From assembly GCA_007120685.1 (NCBI GenBank), contig SKNG01000261.1, positions 1-35,438 on the forward strand: a DNA stretch of 35,438 nucleotides, in the 5' to 3' direction. The translations under genes were made by a program, and so were the position numbers. Below, piece after piece: positions 1 to 7,844 of this stretch. The stretch comes from Paracoccaceae bacterium (GTDB lineage Bacteria; Pseudomonadota; Alphaproteobacteria; Rhodobacterales; Rhodobacteraceae). The notes under the pieces were generated by a model. It saw only the letters and a list, made by a program, of their open reading frames with translations. It ran no database searches and was not told the DNA's origin. Each line of letters opens with the position of its first letter. Position 1 is the first letter of the stretch.

Positions 1-2
1 AA

Positions 3-446
3 CGCAGCGCCCGCGCCGTCTTCGTCGCCCGCCGCGCTCCGGGGCTGAAGCCGCGCGACCTGTGCACGCCCGCCGCCGAAGTGGCCGCTGCGATGGCCGC
101 GCTCGCCCAGCGGATCGAGGCGTTGTGGCGGGCCGCCGAGCCCGCCCCGCCGTCGCCCGATGCCGCTTTCGCGCAGCTGGCCGAGGTCAGCCACGGGTTC
201 CTGGCTGTGCACCCCTATGTCGACGGCAACGGCCATGTCTTCCGCCTGACGCTGCCGGTATTCGCCGCCCGGCTGGGGCTGGCGGCGCGGCCGGACTGGA
301 CCGCGCACCCCCGGCCCTATGATCATGTCCTGAGCCTGTGCCTGCAATGGTATCCGCATCACCCACTGCTGCTGGCCTGCTACCTGCGCCGGTGGTTCGA
401 CCCCGCCGCGACAAGGGACAATGCCAGCCGCCTGACACGCCCCTGA
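3..446 (+). CDS. Fic/DOC-family protein, C-terminal part (5' end lies outside the window)
   Basis: Open frame from the window edge; contains HPYVDGNGHVFRL, matching the Fic core HxFx(D/E)GNGRxxR except R to H. The ORF track lists 81..446 from a GTG, but the frame stays open upstream. Confidence 0.8.
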   Translation, partial: RSARAVFVARRAPGLKPRDLCTPAAEVAAAMAALAQRIEALWRAAEPAPPSPDAAFAQLAEVSHGFLAVHPYVDGNGHVFRLTLPVFAARLGLAARPDWTAHPRPYDHVLSLCLQWYPHHPLLLACYLRRWFDPAATRDNASRLTRP

Positions 447-593
447 CAGCCAGCTTCCTTATTTCCGCCAGATTTTCGCGCAGACTGGAACGGGCGAAAC
501 GAGTGATCGAGTTGCCCGTGAAATCGCTGCGGCCATCAGCGCCGCAGACGTTGCAGAGGCCCGCAAGGACCCGATTTCCCATCAACCCGTGAT

Positions 594-1957
594 CTCGTCG
601 CGCGTTCGGCTGCCGGTGGCTGCGTCCCTCAAGGGATTGCCACCGTCTGCCGGATCGCGATCGCAGGTGTTGAGGACGACCAGACCGTTTCGACCGTCGT
701 TCTGGCATCGGGGCAGCCGTTCGGCCCGCTCGCACGCTATCGTGCGTTCGGGAAAGGCGAACGCGCAGCTCGTGATGCGGAATGTCTGACGGAACCGGTT
801 GTCGGTCGGATGTGTCGCGGCGGTCTGGCTGCCGTCTGCAAACCCTGCCCGGAAAGGGGCGGTTGCAGCAGCAACAGGCACCGTGACGCATGGAGAGAGA
901 AGGAAGGAGACAAAGACTGCTTGTGACGTGAAACCGACTGTCGAGCGCCCGGCCTGACCCCAAGGGGAAGGAATGGGACATCGAAGGTTCGGCGCAACGT
1001 CCAGGGCTTGCGGACCGAAACCGGCCGCCCGCTGCCATCGGCACCCGTCAGGGGGTCGGACCGGCAGTCGGCCAACGGTTTACCGGACATCCCGCGTCTG
1101 CCCTTGCCCGTCGCCCTGTCGCACCCCGTTCTGGCTTTGCCAGGGCAAGGGGCGGCAGCGCGGGGCAGAGGTGGAACGGGGGTTCGGGGGCGGTTTTCCG
1201 CGTGTGGTGGGGTATGCATGTCATGCCTTTCCCGTGCGACGGAGAGCGGCTTGTTCAGAGGGTCACGGATGCGACCGAACTGACGATGATCGGATTGTTT
1301 CCGATGGTGGACGGAAGGATCACGCGCCTGGCCAGACTGCGCCGCGGATGCCGGCTTGCAAACCCCGAAAGGGCGGCGCAAGCTTGGACATCCCGGGTCG
1401 GTTCCTGGTAGCGATGGGCGTGGTTTTCCGGCACTGGACAGGGGTTCAGGGCAGACTGGTGACGGTCTGGCGGGTAACGGGGCAGGCGAAGCCGCCCGGT
1501 GATACCGCCGCCGAAACCGGCCCTTGCCAGGAACACCTGCCAGGGCAACGGATGAAGCACCCATTGCGACGGGTCGAACCAAGATGCCTGCACCTGCCAG
1601 CCCCTTTGGGCGAACGGGCGCAAGGGATCAAGGGGACGGCCCCGACGGGTGGAAAGACGGTCCAGAGCCGAGACGGAAGCACGATCCGTTCGCGGGCACC
1701 GGGGCGAGGAGGCGGGCGCTTATGCGTCAGCCTTCAGGCCGCCGACCTGTGAACCGGATCGGGGCAACCGGATCGACGCTGGGATGTCGTGAAAAGGTCA
1801 CGCTTGCGGCGCTGCTGCCTGTGTCACCGGGTAACCTGGAAAAGGTTGCCATGGTGGCGGGGCAAGGGGCGTCGCAGGAAACGGACCGGCGGTCAACGGA
1901 CCGGACAGACAAAGCCGAGAGCACCGAGAGTCAGCACCAGCTGAGTCGATGCCACCC
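594..1957 (+). repeat. Arm A of the giant imperfect palindrome
   Basis: See the 490..3405 entry; roughly 60-70% identity to the reverse complement of 1960..3328 in segments aligned by eye. Confidence 0.85.
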
Positions 1958-1959
1958 GG

Positions 1960-3328
1960 GCCTGGCCAACCCCCGGCAAGGTAACGGTGTTCAACGCCAA
2001 GTCTGTACCGCCCAATGACCGCAGGTTCACTGCGCCGATGCTTGCTGACGCAGCATCCCGAAACGCACGGTCAAGTTGCCGTTGCACCAGGGATGCCGCC
2101 GAGAGGATCGGCAATCGACCATCACACGGCATCCCGTTCCGGATCCGGCGTACCCCGACCGCGAAGCAAACCGGCGGTGGGTGTGAAGACAAAGGTGCAT
2201 GAACAATGCCCCCTTCGCCCCATCGCCCGCAACGTGGATCGAGATCGCCGATTCGGCAACGGACAGTCAAACCCGCCTGACCAGGACCGCACCCGCGAGA
2301 CCAGACGCCAACCGCCCTGAAGGGTGGCAACGGCAGGGATCGACGGCAAGGCCTGTCACGGTGGGTGGTTCATCCACTGCCACGGCAGGGGTTTCGGCAA
2401 GGGCCGGTAACGGTGGCGGCACGCCGGCGGGGATGACTTTCCCGTCGCTTGTCGGACCAGAACCATCCTGCGCTGAAATCCTGTCCGGTGTCGGCAAACC
2501 GTGCCCATGGCACCAGGACCGACCCGCGATGTTCCGGCAAGCGCCGCCCCTGAAGGGCACGCAAACCGGCATCCGGGGAGGGGACTGGCCAGCCACGTGG
2601 CCTGGCCCGACACCGACGGAGGCAAGACGACAATCGGCAGCACGGACGCAGCCGGGACCGGACGGACAGACCGCTCCGGTTCGCTCGGGCAATAGCATGC
2701 AGGTCATGCCTTGCCCGTGCGGCAAACCGCCCCGGAACCCCGCGTTCCGCCTCTGGCCCGCCTTGCGGCCCCGCACCCCGGCACATGCCCGGACGCGGTG
2801 GCAGGCATGGCGCGGTGCAGGGCAGACACGGGATGACCGGAAAACCCAAGGCCGAATGCCGGCGCGGTCTCTGACCGGCTGGCGATGGCAAGGGCGAATG
2901 GTTTCGGCCCAAAGGCTGTGGACGGCACGGCGAACCGGAGATGGATCAGGCCACCCCCTTGGGGAAAGGCAGGGTGCAGCGCCGGTTGGCACCGTGTGGC
3001 AGGCAGTCGAAGGCTTCAACCTTCTTGAACCATGTGCATGGCGGCTTAGCGCCGCTTGCGGCTGTTCCTCATGGGGAGCGGTGCGCGGGCGGTGGCAAAG
3101 GCAGCCCGGCATATCCGGCTGACAGACGGAACCGAAGGACGGACGGCAAAGCGGCCGCGCCTCGCCAGACCCGGGCAGCGAAAGCTGCTGGCAGGTCAGG
3201 CGGTGCGCACCGGCGCCGGACGAAGGCGGAACGGTCTGGAAGCCCAGGGCACCGGCGAAAGCGGTCCGGACGGCGATACCGACCCCGACAAGGGGGCAAG
3301 GTCATCGGCGACCGGGCGCGACGACGAG
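1960..3328 (-). repeat. Arm B of the giant imperfect palindrome
   Basis: Reverse complement aligns to 594..1957 with few indels. Confidence 0.85.
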
Positions 3329-3435
3329 CCCATGGCAAGATGAAGGAGATGGGGCGCCTGCGGGCCTCCATTCATTTCCGGTTGCTCTGATACGAGATCC
3401 GTTTCATTGACTCGGGTCGCATGCGCAATGACGAA

Positions 3436-3481
3436 AAACGGGCCTTGTGATAGGCCCGTTTGCACGCGCCTTGGAAGGCGA
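3436..3481 (+). terminator. Double stem-loop AAACGGGCCT-tgtgat-AGGCCCGTTT + CGCGCCTT-gg-AAGGCG
   Basis: Two adjacent inverted repeats directly outside the right arm of the palindrome; same tandem arrangement as 30976-31024. Confidence 0.6.
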
Positions 3482-3557
3482 TTAACTCCTGCGCCTGCCG
3501 AAGCGATCAGCCGGAAACGGTGTGACATCCCTCGCAGTACTGTCGCCAGGCGGGCGG

Positions 3558-3586
3558 TTGTGCCAGGTCCGTAGTGCCCCTATCTA
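3558..3586 (+). promoter_or_regulatory. Putative sigma70-type promoter (TTGTGC - 17 nt - TATCTA) for the ParB-like gene
   Basis: -35-like and -10-like hexamers with 17 nt spacing upstream of AGGAG-N8-ATG at 3618. Confidence 0.4.
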
Positions 3587-3617
3587 ATCCGGCATGACCC
3601 GCGACAGGAGCGCCGAC

Positions 3618-5003
3618 ATGCCCCCCAGTGCCGCCCAGCCAGTCAGCACGGCCGCGCCCCTGGCGCAGCCGCGGCCGGAGTCAGAGCGCGCCGCCATGCT
3701 GGCCGAGGCCGCTGCCGGCCGCGAACCCACGTATTTCGTCCCCATGCCCGACGGCATGCGCCGGCTGCCGGTGGTGCATGTTCCCGCCGACCTGCCGGTC
3801 TACCGGTTCGACAACGGCCGGCTGATCGCCGAACTGCACGAGCATGTGCATGCTGCCGGCGGCGACTTCGACGCCCTGCGCCGCAAGGCCCAGAGCGGCG
3901 AGACCCAGGCGCTGCTGCATCGGCTCCTGATGGCGCATGCCGGCGATGAGCGCGGGCCGATCCTGCAGGAACTGCGCCGCCTGCGCCAGCAGACGGAACC
4001 GCTGCTGGTCACCGCAGGCGGAGAAGTGATCAACGGCAACCGGCGGCTGGCAGCGATGCGCAGCCTTCTGGCCGAGGACGCCGGTCACTTCGACTGTTAC
4101 GCGCAGGTGGCCGTGGCGGTGCTGCCAGGGGACTGCCCGCCGGCGGATATCGACTTCATCGAAGCCGCGCTGCAGATGGCACCGGAAACCAAGCTGGGCT
4201 ACGGCTGGGTGAACCGCCGCCTGAAACTGCGCCGTCAGGTGGAGGAATTGAAATTGCCGCGCGACTGGGTGATGGCAGCCTATCAGATCGACGATCCGGC
4301 GCAGGTGGACCGGGAACTGGGCGAACTGGCCCTGGCCGAGCAGTTTCTGCGCGATCGCCTGCATCAGCCGGATCACTTTGCGGCGATCGCCGATGCCGAG
4401 GCGCTGTTCGTGGCCTTGCACGCGCAGCTGCAGGACCTGGCGCCCGCCCTGCGCGCGGTGTGGCAGAGCATCGGTTTCGCGATGATCCAGGCCCGTGACG
4501 CCCTGATCAAGGAGATCGGCGGCAGCTATCCGTTCGAGCCCGCAGTGCCGCGTCACCTGCCCAGCCTGGCGCTACGCCGATTCGCGCAGGAAAAACTGCA
4601 TGCGGAAACCGAAACCGAGGATGAAGGGGCGGCGCCGTCCGGCGGGTTGCTCGACGACCTGCGCGCCTTTTTCGACGGTTGCGGGCCGGATGACACCGAT
4701 GCGCTGCGCGACCTGACCGAGGTGATGCATACGATCCGTGAAGAGCAGCGCGAGGCGGAAAAGCCTGCAGTCATGCTGCAGCGGGTGCGGCGGGCACGCG
4801 CGCAGATGGACCGGTTGACGCCCGAGCGCCTGACCGCCGGGCAACGCAACGCGCTGCGCAGCGAGGTGGCGGCGATTCAGGCGCAGGCTGCCTATCTGTT
4901 GGGCGAGGCACCTGAGCATCGCTTCGAGCAGCGCAAGACCACGATGGTGAGGGCCGTGTCCGGCTACCTGCGCCGCTGGCGCGAGACCTCGGCAGGGGGC
5001 TGA
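3618..5003 (+). CDS. ParB/Srx (ParB-like N-terminal domain) protein
   Basis: PLLVTAGGEVINGNRRLAAMRSL resembles the ParB/Srx GxRR motif. ATG 3618 has an upstream AGGAG; the ORF track start at 3594 lies only 8 nt past the putative -10. Confidence 0.65.
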   Translation: MPPSAAQPVSTAAPLAQPRPESERAAMLAEAAAGREPTYFVPMPDGMRRLPVVHVPADLPVYRFDNGRLIAELHEHVHAAGGDFDALRRKAQSGETQALLHRLLMAHAGDERGPILQELRRLRQQTEPLLVTAGGEVINGNRRLAAMRSLLAEDAGHFDCYAQVAVAVLPGDCPPADIDFIEAALQMAPETKLGYGWVNRRLKLRRQVEELKLPRDWVMAAYQIDDPAQVDRELGELALAEQFLRDRLHQPDHFAAIADAEALFVALHAQLQDLAPALRAVWQSIGFAMIQARDALIKEIGGSYPFEPAVPRHLPSLALRRFAQEKLHAETETEDEGAAPSGGLLDDLRAFFDGCGPDDTDALRDLTEVMHTIREEQREAEKPAVMLQRVRRARAQMDRLTPERLTAGQRNALRSEVAAIQAQAAYLLGEAPEHRFEQRKTTMVRAVSGYLRRWRETSAGG

Positions 5004-5057
5004 GCCGCCACCCGCCTGTCTGCCCGCCCGCAGGCCCGCCCTGTCGGTAGCCGCTGA

Positions 5058-5963
5058 TCAGGGCGCCGCCGCCGCAGCCCGGCTGGCGCTGCTCGGCCCC
5101 GGGGAGGTGGCAAAGACACAGGGGTCGCCCGGCAGCTCGACCGGGGTGGCGCAAAGGCCGCGCGCCACGTTCCAGGCCGCCAGCACGCGGGGCACGTAGT
5201 CGCGCGTCTCGGCAAAGGGGGGCACGCCGCCGTTGCGCCGCACCGCGCCCTCGCCGGCATTGTATCCGGCAAGCGCCAGCACCAGATCGCCGCCGAATTC
5301 GCCCAGCAGCCAGTCCAGATAGGCGATGCCGCCGCGCAGGTTCTGCGCCGGGTCGAAGGCGTCGGAGACTTCGAACCGGGCCGCCGTGGCGGGGATCAGC
5401 TGCATCAGCCCCTGCGCGCCGGCGCGGCTGACCGCATCCACCCGCCCGGCCGATTCGACCGAGATGACCGCCAGCGCCAGCGCCGGCGATACCCGCGTGC
5501 CGATGCTGGCGCGCAGAATGTCGGGCCCGTGACGGTCGGCGATGGCCTGCAGATGGGACAGGCGCGGCTCTGGGACGCGGTCAGCGCCGTCCGGCGGGGC
5601 GCCGAGGGCCTCCATCGACAGCAGGAAACGGCCGTCACGCGCCTCCAGATCCGCCGGGACCCGGGACCAGAACCAGCCGAAGCGCGCCGTCGCGGGGGTG
5701 GCCGGCGCGCCGTTCCGGGGGGTGGTGTTCTCGGCTCCGGGGGATGCGGGCCGCGGCGCCGACGCAGCGGGCGGCGCGATTCGGCGCGCCTGCTCCTCGG
5801 GGTCGATTTGCACGGTGATGCGCGGGCCGGTGCCGCCGGGGGCGACGGTGACACGACGAAAGGTGAAATCCTCTTCGGCTGCCCAACCGGCCGTTGTGGT
5901 GCCGGCAAGGGCCAACACCAGCGGCAAGACGCCAGAAGCCAGAAAACGGGTTGCGCTGCTCAT
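5058..5963 (-). CDS. Lytic transglycosylase (SLT domain) protein with signal peptide
   Basis: ALAVISVESAGRVDAVSRAGAQGLMQLIPATAARFEVSDAFDPAQNLRGGIAYLDWLL...LALAGYNAGEGAV: SLT Glu, GLMQLIP, and AYNAG-type motifs. Confidence 0.92.
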   Translation of the reverse strand: MSSATRFLASGVLPLVLALAGTTTAGWAAEEDFTFRRVTVAPGGTGPRITVQIDPEEQARRIAPPAASAPRPASPGAENTTPRNGAPATPATARFGWFWSRVPADLEARDGRFLLSMEALGAPPDGADRVPEPRLSHLQAIADRHGPDILRASIGTRVSPALALAVISVESAGRVDAVSRAGAQGLMQLIPATAARFEVSDAFDPAQNLRGGIAYLDWLLGEFGGDLVLALAGYNAGEGAVRRNGGVPPFAETRDYVPRVLAAWNVARGLCATPVELPGDPCVFATSPGPSSASRAAAAAP

Positions 5964-6026
5964 GCCCGATCTTTGTTTTTCTTAAACCCTTGTGACAGAT
6001 ACTGCGACGAATCGCAATTCTCTTGC

Positions 6027-6066
6027 AGCGTTTCGGCCCGGCGATGGGCCAGAAATCGGAAACGCT
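6027..6066 (+). promoter_or_regulatory. Stem-loop in the leader region upstream of the flp pilin
   Basis: AGCGTTTC (6027-6034) pairs with GAAACGCT (6059-6066), enclosing GGCCC/GGGCC. Confidence 0.4.
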
Positions 6067-6274
6067 ACGCGCAGCTTTCAGCGAATTGTTTCCGCTAGGA
6101 AAATACTGCGCGATGATTTCCCGCAAGTGCCACGCAAAGACCGTAATCCGCCCCATTCCGGCCACGGTTCAGGGTCAAACAGTTTCCAGCCAAGCGGGCA
6201 CCGACCCCAACCAAATCAACCTTCGGTTCCCAGAGCGCGGCGTCAACAGAGTGCAATGAAACTGGAGAGAGCAC

Positions 6275-6490
6275 ATGAAACTGGTTGCGATGATCAAGAA
6301 CTTCCACAACGACGAATCGGGCGCCGTGACGGTCGACTGGGTCGTACTGACCGCCGCCATCGTCGGCCTGGGCATCGCCGTTGTCGCCTCGGTCTCGGGC
6401 GGTGTCGGGACGCTGGGCGACAACATCTCGAGCGCGCTGAGCGGTGCCTCTGTCGCCACGCCGGGCGGCGAAGACGGCCTGGGCTTCTGA
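6275..6490 (+). CDS. flp: Flp-family type IVb pilin
   Basis: 71 aa, short charged leader, NDESGAVTVDWVVLTAAIVGLGIAVVASVSGGV hydrophobic N-terminal pilin helix; heads a tad locus. Confidence 0.88.
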   Translation: MKLVAMIKNFHNDESGAVTVDWVVLTAAIVGLGIAVVASVSGGVGTLGDNISSALSGASVATPGGEDGLGF

Positions 6491-6519
6491 TCGGCCGCGC
6501 CTGATCGAAGCAAGAGAAG

Positions 6520-6556
6520 AAAAGAGCCATGTCGAAAGGCATGGCTCTTTTTTTTG
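6520..6556 (+). terminator. Rho-independent terminator after the flp pilin
   Basis: AAAGAGCCATG-tcgaaagg-CATGGCTCTTT followed by a T-run. Confidence 0.92.
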
Positions 6557-6707
6557 TTTTCGCCCCTGACGGTGCCGACGCTGATCTACATGGGGGCGGT
6601 CATAATTTGGTCCAAGTTGTCAGCCATGCTGCCGTCATGGCGGCAATGCTGCCCCGGTCTGGAAAGCGTCCTGTTCCGGTTAGGTTTTTTCGCTGAAGAG
6701 GTGAATC

Positions 6708-7541
6708 ATGCGCGTGACACAACTGGCCGTTCTGGGCATCGGCGTGGCCCTGGCAGGCTTCGGGGTCTATATGGCGCAATCCTATGTCGCACAGACGCAG
6801 GCGGCGATTGCCGCCGCGCAGGCCCAGCGGGACAATCAGCCGGCAATCGAAACGCGCGAGGTGCTAGTCGCCGCCCGGGCGCTGCGCTTTGGCGAGCCGA
6901 TAACCGAGGATGTCGTGCGCGCCGTGCCCTGGCCGGCGGACGCCCTGCCGCCGGACGTCTTTCAGGACATGGCAGCGCTTCTGCCCGTAGCCGGACGCCC
7001 GCGCGTGGCGCTGCGCGCCATCGAACCGATGGAACCGCTGATGCGGGTCAAGGTCAGCGAGCCCGGCCAGTCTGCCGGCATTGCCGCCACGCTTTCGCCG
7101 GGCATGCGGGCCTTTACCATCCGTATCGATTCCTCCAGCGGCATCTCGGGCTCGCTGCGTCCGTCCAACCTGGTTGATATATACTGGACGGGGCGGGGCC
7201 GCGACGGCGAGGTGACGCGGCTGATCGGCAGCAATGTGCGGATCATCGCGCTGGACGAGAACGCCGATCAGGACCGCGATTTCACCGGCGTGCCGCGTTC
7301 GGTCACCATCGAGGGCACGCCAGAGAAGGTTGCCACGCTGGCTCAGGGGCAATCGACCGGACGGTTGTCATTGTCGCTGGTGGGGCTGGACGATGCGTCC
7401 GACCTGTCAACCTTCGAGGTGGACCGCCGTTCGCTTCTGGGTTTTGCGCCAGAGGCCGCGCCGACACAAGAGGAACGCTGCAGCATCCGCACCCGGCGCG
7501 GCAACGAGGTGGTTCTGATCGAAATCCCCTGCACCAACTGA
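6708..7541 (+). CDS. cpaB: Flp pilus assembly protein CpaB (RcpC)
   Basis: N-terminal TM, EVLVAARALRFGEPITEDVVRAVPWP (SAF-like), FTIRIDSSSGISGSLRPSNLVDIYWTGR; position in tad locus. Confidence 0.9.
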   Translation: MRVTQLAVLGIGVALAGFGVYMAQSYVAQTQAAIAAAQAQRDNQPAIETREVLVAARALRFGEPITEDVVRAVPWPADALPPDVFQDMAALLPVAGRPRVALRAIEPMEPLMRVKVSEPGQSAGIAATLSPGMRAFTIRIDSSSGISGSLRPSNLVDIYWTGRGRDGEVTRLIGSNVRIIALDENADQDRDFTGVPRSVTIEGTPEKVATLAQGQSTGRLSLSLVGLDDASDLSTFEVDRRSLLGFAPEAAPTQEERCSIRTRRGNEVVLIEIPCTN

Positions 7542-7573
7542 TCCGCCGGGTAGTCCCTGCCTGGTACGATCCT

Positions 7574-7601
7574 CGCCCGTCCGCGTCTGGCGCGGCGGGC
7601 G
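7574..7601 (+). terminator. GC-rich stem-loop after cpaB (attenuator or terminator-like)
   Basis: CGCCCG-t-CCGCG-tctgg-CGCGG-CGGGCG; no T-run. Confidence 0.45.
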
Positions 7602-7844
7602 TGCAGGAAAGGCAGGTCGGGTGCGTCAGCGACACGAGTTGTTGCCGTCGCGCCACGGTCTAGCCCCTCTATCTAGCGTCTGCTGGCCCTTTACATACCA
7701 CAAATCGAACATTGATCGGCGAAAGACTTTAAAAGCGCCCTACAAGCATTTGATTCTTGCAATAAAGATCGAATGCATGCATCTTTCTGATCCAAAGGGG
7801 GCCGCTAGACGCCTCAATGTTGGTGATCGAAGAGGCAGGATCAC

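Larger units (their letters stand above)
490..3405. repeat. Giant imperfect palindrome / inverted repeat (candidate long hairpin element), centre ~1958
   Basis: Arm A (+) aligns with the reverse complement of arm B. Matched words: ctcgtcg 594 vs 3328; ccccaagg 959 vs 2964; ccgg(a/t)catcccg(c/t)gtctgccc 1083 vs 2840; ggatgccgg(c/t)ttgc ~1350 vs 2570; ggggcga 1701 vs 2221; gggatg 1781 vs 2135; ca(c/a)cgg 1825 vs 2084; cggtca 1890 vs 2021. Coordinate sums are all 3909-3923. Outermost match gaggcccgca ~555 vs ~3360 and weaker beyond, with a ~26 nt offset. Confidence 0.88.

Noticed and set aside
490-3405. CRISPR array or IS element with terminal inverted repeats as explanation of the repeat region
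   Set aside because: No regularly spaced direct repeats; the inverted arms meet at the centre with no transposase gene between them, unlike an IS with short terminal repeats.
187-3528. Many ORFs of 60-307 aa in the palindrome region (e.g. 187..1044 -, 737..1582 -, 973..1752 +, 2199..3122 +, 2267..3112 -)
   Set aside because: Mutually overlapping on both strands, R/P/G/C-rich with no recognisable domains; arm-arm comparison shows frameshifts and no codon periodicity. Treated as GC-driven spurious ORFs.
7664-7677. CCCCTCTATCTA before cpaC resembling CCCCTATCTA before the ParB-like gene as a shared regulatory motif
   Set aside because: Only two occurrences, and the -35 spacing does not match at the cpaC site; could be coincidental -10-like sequence.
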